From NCBI GenBank assembly GCA_937915335.1, contig CALDLZ010000027.1, positions 1-6,810 of the forward strand: a DNA stretch of 6,810 bases, in the 5' to 3' direction. The notes under the pieces are model-generated. The model ran no database searches. It was not told the origin of the DNA and saw only the letters and a program-made list of their open reading frames with translations. Shown piece after piece: positions 1-6,401 of the stretch. How positions within the stretch are numbered: the first letter of the stretch is position 1; each line of letters opens with the position of its first letter. Origin of the DNA: an uncultured Faecalibacterium sp. (GTDB lineage: Bacteria; Bacillota; Clostridia; Oscillospirales; Ruminococcaceae). The translations under genes and the position numbers were made by a program.

Positions 1-2555
1 AAGCCGCCCGCATGGGAATCCCTCTGGCAGAGTTCGGCCCGCTGGCCCTTTCTGCTGATTATCCGGCTGCACTGGGCGAACGCTGCACCGTGTTCATCGA
101 GACAGCCATTGCATCCGCTGCTGCGGAGGGCGTTTCGCAGGCGGAGATTGCCGCCGGGCTGTGCCACTCCATTGTCCAGAACTATCTGCATAAAGTCGTT
201 GGTTCTAAACCGGTAGGTCAGCACATTGTCTTGCAGGGCGGCGTGGACTACAACCCCGGTATCGTGGCGGCGTTCCAGTCGGCTTACGGTGACCGGGTGC
301 AGGTGAGCCCCTGTTTTTCCATCAGCGGCGCATATGGCGCGGCTCTTCTGGCGCAGGAAGCGGTGGGGGATGCCCCCAGCCGGTTCGTGGGCTTCGACAG
401 CCCGGCGCAGGCTGCGGATGACCGCCGCAGTGCGGAAATTCAGAAGAACATCGACTTCTACAAGCAGGCCGACAAGCTGCTTCTGGAAGGGTACACCGGC
501 AAGCGTGACCCGAACAAAAAGACCGTGGGTGTGCCTTTTGTGCTGATGATCCACAAATTCTTCCCGATGGCAAACGCTTTCTTCACCTCGCTGGGGTTCA
601 ACGTCATCCTGACCGACCCCACCAATGAAGAAACCATCCGACTGGCGCAGCAGACCGCGCAGGGCGAGACCTGCTACCCGGTCAAGCTCATTTACGGCCA
701 CATGCAGCAGCTCATTGACCAGAAGGTGGACTACATCTTCCTGCCCACCATCCACACGATGAAGCACGAAAAGAGCCGTGTGAAACACAACTATGGCTGC
801 GTTTATATGCAGACGGCAGCTGCATCCATTGCCAAAGCTCTGGACATGGAGAGCAAGGGCATCACCCTGCTCAGTCCGGTGTTTGATCTCGACTTCGGGC
901 AAGAAGCTATGGCATCTGCAATGCTGGGGCTTGGCAGAGTTTTAGGTATCCCGAAGCCCCTGTGCGTCAAGGCTCTGCTCAGCGGTGCTATGGCGGTGCG
1001 CCGCCATACTGTGGCTGTAGAAAAGCAGGGCAAAGCCCTATTGTCTACCCTGAAACCAGACGATAAAGTGTTGGTACTCATCACCCGCAACTACGGCGTT
1101 TCCGACCCCATTCTGAATATGGGCATTCCGGAACTGCTGTTGGAGCGGGGCTACAAGGTCATTACGCTGAGCCATCTGCCCGGCCACGCTCTGGACATCT
1201 CCGATGAATACGATAATCTTTATTATCCGTTCGGGCAGCATATCCTGTCCGGAGCAAAGCTGATCGCTCACCACCCGAATCTCTACGCTGTCTACCTGAC
1301 TAACCACGGCTGCGGCCCGGACACCATGCTCTCACACCTGTTCAAGCAGGAGATGGGCGATAAACCCTACCTGCAAATCGAAGTGGATGAGCATTTTTCC
1401 AATGTGGGCGTCATCACTCGCATCGAAGCATTCCTGAACAGTTTGCAGCACCGCCCGGCGGTGGCACTGCCGAAAGACTTCGACATTGAGCAGGTGGATA
1501 TCCGCCCCTGCCATCTGGCCCGGACGCTGGAGAAAAATGCTCCTCTTTATCTGCCTGCGCTGGGGGAATACACGCCCTATCTGGCAGAATATTTCCGGCA
1601 GCAGGGAGCGGATGTTCATGTTCTGCCCCACCTGACCGACCACGTCCTGAGCCTTGGCCGCGCCGAAACAAGCGCAAAAGAATACCTGCCGTTCCCGGTG
1701 CTGCTGGGCAGTATCCTTGCCGAGCGGAAAAACGACCAAGCACATGCGCAGTTCCTGATCCCGCAGACGCAGGGGGCGGAAGCAGACGGTCAATACGCCC
1801 GTGTCATCCGTGCTGTATTGGACCGCAGAAAAGAGCAGAATGCTCAACTGGTCAGCCCGATGCTGGAAACACTGCCCGAAATGGCGCAGAACCGTGATAT
1901 GCTTTTCCGTGCACTGCTTGCCGGTGACCTTCTCTATGCGGCCCCGACTGAAAAACGCCCCGGCATTGCAGCGCAATGGGATGCTCTGCCCGACTGGAAG
2001 CAGCTGCACACCGCAGCGAGAGAGATCGGTGCCCTTCCCGCCAAAGGCCGCCGCATTGCCGCTGTTGGTACGCCGCTCTGCCTGACAGAACTGGACAGCG
2101 GCGTACTTGCTGCGCTGGAGGCCGAAGATGAACAGGTGCTTCGTGCCCCGCTTAGCGAGGCACTCTGGTTTCTGTGGAAAGACAATCTGGATGAAAACAA
2201 ACCATCGGCAGGTTGGCTTGACCAGATGCAGGGGCAGATGCAGATCCTTGGTGCGGAACTTGGAGCGCACAGTGCCTTTGCGGAAGATGCTGAAGCGCTG
2301 TTCCGCATCGCAGAATCTGCCCTGCCGAATTTTTCAGGCGGAAACGGCCGATATCGGTATGCCAAGGCCGTGGAGCTTTCTGGCCGTACCAATGCAGTGC
2401 TGACCCTTGCACCCCGATATGAAAATACCGCTATGATTCTGGATATGCGTGGCTTGCACGATGCCTGCAGTGCCCCGCTGTTTCAGATTTCCCTTGATAA
2501 CGACTGGGATGAAACCGCATGGAGTCGTCTGCGTTCGTTCCTCTACTACTGCTGA
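1..2555 (+). CDS. Acyl-CoA dehydratase activase-related giant protein, 5'-truncated by window edge
   Basis: The reading frame is open to the left edge (Ala-Ala-Arg precede the first visible Met at 12), so this is the C-terminal part of a larger protein; fused relatives are usually about 1,400 residues. Counting from Met-12, residues 1-118 match the second half of a BcrA/BadF/HgdC-type ASKHA ATPase domain: ERCTVF (Cys25, where activators carry an Fe-S ligand) and LQGGVDYNPG (74-83). Residues about 170-480 look like DUF2229 and a 2-hydroxyacyl-CoA dehydratase-like fold, with candidate cluster cysteines in GETCYP (C221), NYGC (C263) and NHGCGPD (C434), then EVDEHFSNVGVITR (457-470). Residues about 500-610 resemble a second dehydratase-like domain (LPALGEY, GQY) but lack the expected cysteines. 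The family probably couples ATP hydrolysis to low-potential electron transfer in the cytosol; its substrate is unknown. The stop is followed 11 bases later by a terminator hairpin. Family assignment is firm, function is not. Confidence 0.9.
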   Translation, partial: AARMGIPLAEFGPLALSADYPAALGERCTVFIETAIASAAAEGVSQAEIAAGLCHSIVQNYLHKVVGSKPVGQHIVLQGGVDYNPGIVAAFQSAYGDRVQVSPCFSISGAYGAALLAQEAVGDAPSRFVGFDSPAQAADDRRSAEIQKNIDFYKQADKLLLEGYTGKRDPNKKTVGVPFVLMIHKFFPMANAFFTSLGFNVILTDPTNEETIRLAQQTAQGETCYPVKLIYGHMQQLIDQKVDYIFLPTIHTMKHEKSRVKHNYGCVYMQTAAASIAKALDMESKGITLLSPVFDLDFGQEAMASAMLGLGRVLGIPKPLCVKALLSGAMAVRRHTVAVEKQGKALLSTLKPDDKVLVLITRNYGVSDPILNMGIPELLLERGYKVITLSHLPGHALDISDEYDNLYYPFGQHILSGAKLIAHHPNLYAVYLTNHGCGPDTMLSHLFKQEMGDKPYLQIEVDEHFSNVGVITRIEAFLNSLQHRPAVALPKDFDIEQVDIRPCHLARTLEKNAPLYLPALGEYTPYLAEYFRQQGADVHVLPHLTDHVLSLGRAETSAKEYLPFPVLLGSILAERKNDQAHAQFLIPQTQGAEADGQYARVIRAVLDRRKEQNAQLVSPMLETLPEMAQNRDMLFRALLAGDLLYAAPTEKRPGIAAQWDALPDWKQLHTAAREIGALPAKGRRIAAVGTPLCLTELDSGVLAALEAEDEQVLRAPLSEALWFLWKDNLDENKPSAGWLDQMQGQMQILGAELGAHSAFAEDAEALFRIAESALPNFSGGNGRYRYAKAVELSGRTNAVLTLAPRYENTAMILDMRGLHDACSAPLFQISLDNDWDETAWSRLRSFLYYC

Positions 2556-2566
2556 ATCTGGCAGAT

Positions 2567-2605
2567 GCAAAGAACCCGTCCGGACGTACCGGACGGGTTC
2601 TTTGC
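2567..2605. terminator. Bidirectional intrinsic terminator between convergent genes
   Basis: A perfect 17-bp inverted repeat (2567-2583 and 2589-2605) encloses a 5-base loop (ACGTA). The GC-rich core CCCGTCCGG/CCGGACGGG is flanked by AAAGAA on one side and TTCTTT on the other, so either strand gives a stable hairpin ending in a U-rich segment. It lies 11 bases after the activase-like stop (2555) and 24 bases after the cupin stop (2630, minus strand), and so can end both converging transcripts. The U tract is broken by a C and lies inside the stem, so efficiency is uncertain. Confidence 0.85.
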
Positions 2606-2629
2606 GTCAGTTATGAAATAGAAAATAGC

Positions 2630-3283
2630 TTATTCGATGACCAGCAACAGGCTCATTTTGAATTTGCCCTGTGCGGTAACGCTGTGCAGGCCGTTCTTAT
2701 CGAAGCGGAAGCTCTCACCTGCGTTCAGTTCGTAGTCCTTGCCCTCATAGCCAATGATGGCCTTACCTTCGAGGGCGGTCAGGATGGCATTGCCGGGAGC
2801 ACGGTGCGGGGTCAGGCCAGTACCCTCGTCAAAGGCCATCAGGACAAATTTCATGTTGTCTGCGTGAGCAATGTCCAGATTGGCAATGCTGCCCTCTTCA
2901 TAAGAAATGAGGTTCTTCAGTTCGGTGGGGTGGCCTGCCTTGATGATGTTGTTCATGGTAAAATTCTCCTTTTTCAAAATGATTTCGGTATAGATCATTC
3001 CACTGTCGGTTTTTGTGCCGCACAGTGTTTTCGGCGGTACATACAGCACTTCTCCGGGTTTGACAGACACTTCCTGCCCATCGGCTCCCAGAAGAAACTT
3101 TCCATTTCCCTCACCGCCCAGATAAAGGGTGGTGCAGTCATAGTATTCCGGGGTAATAGAAGTGCCTGCGCCCAGGGAAAACCATGTTACCGGCACTCCA
3201 TAGCCCAGCCCGGAAGGCCGGGAAACGGTCATAGCATCCCGGATCGGGCGAACGCGAGAAAGTGTAAAAGGGACATTGTTCAT
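2630..3283 (-). CDS. Double-cupin (bicupin) protein, last gene of the transporter operon
   Basis: This 217-residue cytosolic protein has no signal peptide or membrane segment. Residues about 30-105 form a first cupin-like barrel (PEYYDCTTLYLGGEG, KPGEVLYVPPKTLCG). Residues about 140-217 form a second (GLTPHRAPGNAILTALEG, NAGESFRFDKNGLHSV). In the second barrel His160 and His200 sit where motifs 1 and 2 usually supply metal ligands, but the HxH pair is reduced to HRA; the first barrel has no such histidines, so metal binding is doubtful there. The start ATG overlaps the ATPase stop as ATGA and has a GGGAGG site 10 bases upstream (3294-3299), so it is coupled to the transporter. An internal Met110 has its own excellent ribosome-binding site, so a 108-residue C-terminal cupin may also be made. 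Substrate unknown; a role with the imported ligand is inferred only from context. Confidence 0.85.
   Translation of the reverse strand: MNNVPFTLSRVRPIRDAMTVSRPSGLGYGVPVTWFSLGAGTSITPEYYDCTTLYLGGEGNGKFLLGADGQEVSVKPGEVLYVPPKTLCGTKTDSGMIYTEIILKKENFTMNNIIKAGHPTELKNLISYEEGSIANLDIAHADNMKFVLMAFDEGTGLTPHRAPGNAILTALEGKAIIGYEGKDYELNAGESFRFDKNGLHSVTAQGKFKMSLLLVIE
2954..2972 (-). promoter_or_regulatory. Internal ribosome-binding site and in-frame start inside the cupin gene
   Basis: Within the cupin frame the minus strand reads AAAGGAG (2966-2972), nine bases before an ATG (2954-2956). The Shine-Dalgarno bases are themselves codons (the Lys-Lys-Glu at residues 104-106), and no stop separates the halves. 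Initiation here would give a free 108-residue cupin beginning MNNIIK, strikingly like the MNNVPF start of the full protein. The match and spacing are visible; use of the site is inferred. Confidence 0.6.
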
Positions 3284-4083
3284 ACAGCAGTTTCCTCCCG
3301 CAGAGCAACCGGAACGATGCTGCGCACGGACCGCCCCTGATAATGCAGTTCGTCCACCAGCACCTGAACATCAAAAGAATACGAGATGTTCTCCTCGTTC
3401 AAAATCTCTGCAGCCGGGCCGTAGAAAAATTCGCCTTTGCGGTTCAGCATCAGGGCTTCGTCCGCCACGCTCATAGCATTGGTGGGATAATGGGTATTCA
3501 TGATGGCACTGATACCGGATTCATGCGCCAACCGCTCCACCATATTCAGTACTAAGACCTGATTGTGAAAATCCAGACCGGTTTCCGGCTCGTCCAGAAT
3601 GATGAGCTTCGGCTCGTTGATGAGGGCACGGGCAATGAGCACCATTTGCAGTTCACCGCCGCTCATCCGGTTGCAGTCCTTGTTGGCAAGACGGGTGATA
3701 CCCACTCGTTCCATCATGGCTTCCGCCATTTCGATTTCCTCTTTGCCGGGCTGCTGAAAGGTTCCGAGATGCGCACTGCGTCCCAGCAGAACCATTTCCA
3801 GACCGGTATAGGAAAAAGCAAAGCCGCGGGACTGCGGAATGTAGGAGATCGTACTCCAGACATCCTTCGGCTTGAGGGTGTGGATATCCTTCCCATAAAG
3901 CAGGGTTTTTCCCCTGTGCCATGGCAGCAGACCGATCATGCACTTGAGCAGGGTGGTTTTACCGATACCGTTTGGTCCAAGAATTGCAAGGATGTGTCCT
4001 TCTTCCAGACGCAAATTGATGTTTTCGAGAATCACAGGCTGTTTCGGGTAGCCAAAACAACCGTTCTGCACTTCTAAGATCAT
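3280..4083 (-). CDS. ABC transporter ATP-binding protein, FecE/FepC/BtuD type
   Basis: This 267-residue cytosolic nucleotide-binding subunit would power import through the adjacent permease. All catalytic motifs are intact: Walker A GPNGIGKT (36-43), Q-loop Gln84 in YIPQSRG, signature MSGGE (140-144), Walker B LIILDEP (160-166), D-loop around GLD (169-171) and H-loop His198. The length and the IPQ...F-S-Y-T-G-L-E-M-V-L-L-GR block are typical of iron-siderophore, heme or cobalamin importers. Its ATG overlaps the permease stop by four bases (ATGA), and AAGGAG (4093-4098) sits nine bases upstream, supporting this start. Its own stop overlaps the cupin start in the same way. The motifs do not separate ferric-chelate from corrinoid ligands. 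Confidence 0.95.
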   Translation of the reverse strand: MILEVQNGCFGYPKQPVILENINLRLEEGHILAILGPNGIGKTTLLKCMIGLLPWHRGKTLLYGKDIHTLKPKDVWSTISYIPQSRGFAFSYTGLEMVLLGRSAHLGTFQQPGKEEIEMAEAMMERVGITRLANKDCNRMSGGELQMVLIARALINEPKLIILDEPETGLDFHNQVLVLNMVERLAHESGISAIMNTHYPTNAMSVADEALMLNRKGEFFYGPAAEILNEENISYSFDVQVLVDELHYQGRSVRSIVPVALREETAV

Positions 4084-5111
4084 TGCAGATTGCTCCTTGT
4101 TTTGTTCAGCAGAGAAATAAATGCCGGCGCACCGATGATAGCGGTGAGGATGGAAAGAGGCAGCTCAATGATGCTGATGCTGCGGGACAGGGTATCGATC
4201 AGGATCATAAAGCTGGCTCCCAGACTGAGACTGAGGGGCACCACATAACGGTTGTTGCTTCCTACCAGCATCCGGGATGCGTGCGGGATCAGCAGACCAA
4301 TCCAGCCCACCTGACCGCACATGGAAACGGCAGAAGCCGTGACCAGCGTAGATGCAACAATGAACAGCATCCGGGTCTGTTTGATATTGATGCCGCTGGC
4401 ACGAGCCTCGTCATCACTTAGTGAAAGGATGTTCAGCCGCCAGCGCAGCAGATAGATGATGATGATTCCGGCAAGGATGAGCGGGCAGCCAATCAGGATC
4501 TTCTGGTAGCTGGCACTGGTAAAGCTGCCCATGAGCCAGTAGGTGATCTCCGGCAGCTTGTCCTGCGGGTCGGCAGTATATTTCAGCAGCGAACCCAGTG
4601 CGTTGAACAGAGAGGATGCGATCGTACCGGCCAGCACCAGATAAACCATAGAACGCCCATCACTCTTGCCTGCGATTTTCAGAGTGAAGCAGACGGAGAT
4701 CAGGCCGAAGACCAAGGCAATGAGCTGCGTTTCCAAAATACTGCAAGACAGGATAATAGCAAGAATTGCACCCACGCAGGTGCCGCTGGTTACACCCAAA
4801 ATATCCGGTGTGGCAAGCGGATTGGAGAATAAGGATTGATAGGTATTGCCTGCACAAGACAGACCTGCGCCAACAATGATGGCCATCAGAATGCGGGGCA
4901 GCCGCAGATTGATGACGATGGAGTAGTTCTGTACATTTGAGGTACTCCCACCCGTCAAAGCAACGCGCAAAGCGGAGAGGACTTCACCTACTGGAACATT
5001 CATTCGTCCAAAGCACAGGCAGATGAGTGCGGTCATAAGAGGCAAAGAAAACATCAATACCACGGCCAGAGGAGTGAACCGGCCCTTTTTTATCCAGATG
5101 GTATCTTTCAT
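4080..5111 (-). CDS. FecCD/BtuC-family ABC transporter permease
   Basis: This 343-residue integral membrane protein is the expected size for the family. Hydrophobic segments begin near residues 13, 72, 112, 130, 155, 205, 248 and 290, fitting the roughly ten-helix BtuC fold. Family blocks visible are RLPRILMAIIVGAGLSCAG (70-88), NPLATPDILGVTSG (97-110), a coupling-helix region LSDDEARASGIN (231-242), GWIGLLIPHASR (269-280) and ELPLSILTAIIGAPAF (316-331). Only one permease gene is present, so it presumably works as a homodimer with two ATPase subunits. Its ATG shares one base with the upstream stop (TGATG). The nearest GGAGG (5128-5132) is 16 bases away, too far for an ordinary site, so translation likely depends on termination-reinitiation after the binding protein. 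Ligand unresolved: ferric siderophore, heme or corrinoid. Confidence 0.95.
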   Translation of the reverse strand: MKDTIWIKKGRFTPLAVVLMFSLPLMTALICLCFGRMNVPVGEVLSALRVALTGGSTSNVQNYSIVINLRLPRILMAIIVGAGLSCAGNTYQSLFSNPLATPDILGVTSGTCVGAILAIILSCSILETQLIALVFGLISVCFTLKIAGKSDGRSMVYLVLAGTIASSLFNALGSLLKYTADPQDKLPEITYWLMGSFTSASYQKILIGCPLILAGIIIIYLLRWRLNILSLSDDEARASGINIKQTRMLFIVASTLVTASAVSMCGQVGWIGLLIPHASRMLVGSNNRYVVPLSLSLGASFMILIDTLSRSISIIELPLSILTAIIGAPAFISLLNKTRSNLQ

Positions 5112-6277
5112 CAGTACAGCAGCATTTCCTCCAACTCGTCATCTGTCACATCGTAGCCGTACCATGTCTTGTAATATTCCTTGATGGTATCGCCCAGCGG
5201 ATAATCGGCAAAAGCATCCGGGTAGGTGTTGCAGGCCAGCCATGCCAGTACCAGCGGAGCATCCGGATTCGGGGTGAACCAGTTCCACATGCCCAGCGTG
5301 GTATTATACACGCGGCCGTTCTTCACGGCGGTCAGGGGGGAGAAGTCAGCACCGTCCACATTCCCACTCAGTACGTCCTCGGTGCGCAGGGGCTGCAGGC
5401 CGGGACCATCCAAGAAGAGAATATCGGGATCCCAGCTATAAATCTGCTCCATGCTAGCCTGTGCAAAGCCAGTAGCTTCCAGTGCCTTATCCGTCACACC
5501 CAGACGCTTCATCCAGTAGGTGCCAAAAGTGCCCTGACCGGATACCTGCGGCACACCGTCTGCGTACTTCCACAGAATCAGCGCACTGGGACGATCCGTT
5601 TCAGGAACTTCCGCAATACGGGCTTCAACATCGGTCACGATCTCATCACCGGCAGCAACAAAGGCTTCGGTCTTGCCCGGTTCGTTGAAAATCTGCTCCA
5701 GCAGCTTCAGCCACTCTTCGTAACGCTCAATGGGATCGGCCTCCGTAGATGCGCCCACGGTAGCGAACCCGATGGAGGGGATTCCACTGGCCTTCAGGAT
5801 TTCGGCATGGGAGGAGTTGCCAGCGTTGTACAGGATAACATCAGGGTTCAGCTTCATGATCTCCTCGATGTTCAGGTCGCTCTGAGCATAGACCGTATCG
5901 CTGGACTCCAGAAGCTCCGGGGCGATGTTCTTCAACACAGTGTCAGAAATGACCGACTTGAAAGAGCCGCAGTAACCCACGATGTAGGGAGCACTGCCCT
6001 CAAAATAGGCCATGTAGGTAGACAGGATGGGAATCTGGTCGATGACAACACGAGTAACCTTGTTAGGCACTTCCACTTCGTTGCCGCCGTGATCTATAAC
6101 GGTGTGGGTGCCGGTCTCGTCCACAGATGCGGCAGAGGAGGCTACCTCGCTGGACACAGCGGAAGAAGCCACAGAAGAAGCCGTGCTGCTGGAAGAAGAA
6201 CCGCAGGCGGCCAGAACACCGGCCGCACTCACAGCAACCATAGCGGTGATGAACGAACGACGGGAAATCTTTTTCAT
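5111..6277 (-). CDS. Iron-chelate-type ABC transporter substrate-binding lipoprotein
   Basis: This 388-residue extracytoplasmic protein belongs to the FecB/BtuF (Peripla_BP_2) fold. Residues 1-24 are a signal peptide with SRRSFI, a hydrophobic core and lipobox LAAC, so Cys25 would be lipidated and anchor the protein in the membrane. Residues 26-52 are a Ser/Ala-rich flexible tether. The binding domain starts near residue 59 (TVIDHGGNEVEVPNKVTRVVI). It contains the N-lobe strand block LNIEEIMKLNPDVILYN (135-151), the C-lobe SMEQIYSWDPDILFLD (275-290), where Glu277 could contact the permease, and FSPLTAVKNGRVYN (312-325). The start is fixed by AAAGGAG at 6284-6290, six bases upstream. It is the first gene of the operon and its stop overlaps the permease start. 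The ligand cannot be read from sequence; a ferric siderophore or heme is the usual guess. Confidence 0.93.
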   Translation of the reverse strand: MKKISRRSFITAMVAVSAAGVLAACGSSSSSTASSVASSAVSSEVASSAASVDETGTHTVIDHGGNEVEVPNKVTRVVIDQIPILSTYMAYFEGSAPYIVGYCGSFKSVISDTVLKNIAPELLESSDTVYAQSDLNIEEIMKLNPDVILYNAGNSSHAEILKASGIPSIGFATVGASTEADPIERYEEWLKLLEQIFNEPGKTEAFVAAGDEIVTDVEARIAEVPETDRPSALILWKYADGVPQVSGQGTFGTYWMKRLGVTDKALEATGFAQASMEQIYSWDPDILFLDGPGLQPLRTEDVLSGNVDGADFSPLTAVKNGRVYNTTLGMWNWFTPNPDAPLVLAWLACNTYPDAFADYPLGDTIKEYYKTWYGYDVTDDELEEMLLY

Positions 6278-6320
6278 GGAAAACTCCTTTGATAAATAAA
6301 TGATTCTTTGGTCGTGGTAG

Positions 6321-6338
6321 TTAGTTAGCTATAACCAA
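6321..6338. promoter_or_regulatory. Operator-like palindrome, possible DtxR/IdeR-family metal box
   Basis: TTAGTTA (6321-6327) and TAACCAA (6332-6338) form an inverted repeat with six of seven positions pairing around a four-base centre, GCTA. It covers the candidate -10, where a bound repressor would block RNA polymerase. The arms resemble the TTAGGTTA/TAACCTAA halves of known iron-dependent DtxR/IdeR sites, though spacing differs by a base. Iron control of an iron-chelate importer would make sense, but the regulator is inferred. Confidence 0.45.
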
Positions 6339-6357
6339 CCGCAGAGCATTTTATCAA
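6328..6357 (-). promoter_or_regulatory. Candidate promoter of the transporter operon
   Basis: On the minus strand TTGATA (6352-6357, five of six bases to the -35 consensus) is followed after 18 bases by TATAGC (6328-6333, four of six to the -10 consensus). Transcription would begin near 6320, giving a leader of about 40 bases before the binding-protein start, too short for a typical riboswitch. The -10 lies inside the palindrome at 6321-6338. This is the only reasonable promoter pair I see in the gap; the -10 is weak, so confidence is moderate. Confidence 0.5.
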
Positions 6358-6375
6358 ATTCATCTTCCTTTGTCG

Positions 6376-6389
6376 GTTGCTATGGCAAC
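6376..6389. repeat. Small hairpin in the gap upstream of the transporter promoter
   Basis: GTTGC and GCAAC form a perfect 5-bp inverted repeat with a TATG loop. It lies upstream of the candidate -35, outside the operon transcript, and between the T-rich tail of the distal terminator (from 6421 down) and the promoter. It may be a minor protein site or chance; nothing else is evident between 6358 and 6401. Confidence 0.3.
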
Positions 6390-6401
6390 GGCAGCGCAAA
6401 T

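Noticed and set aside
1332..2270. A 312-codon open frame on the minus strand opposite the activase-like gene
   Set aside because: It lies wholly antisense to a well-supported coding sequence, has no recognisable domain and low-complexity basic composition; long antisense frames are common in GC-rich coding DNA.
2519..3340. A 273-codon plus-strand frame running through the terminator and opposite the cupin gene
   Set aside because: It reads through a strong hairpin and mirrors the cupin codons; it has no family features and no suitable ribosome-binding site.
5807..6292. A 161-codon plus-strand frame opposite the binding-protein gene
   Set aside because: Antisense to a clear lipoprotein gene; its His/Arg/Gly-rich end is just the complement of the Ser/Ala linker codons.
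6278..6320. Possible riboswitch (cobalamin or heme-type control) ahead of the importer operon
   Set aside because: The predicted leader is only about 40 bases with no conserved box or structured fold; a cobalamin riboswitch needs far more sequence.
6325..6363. A 12-codon possible leader peptide (starts MNLIK) upstream of the binding-protein gene
   Set aside because: It lies across the candidate -35, -10 and operator, so it would be mostly untranscribed, and its AAAGGA is too close to the ATG.
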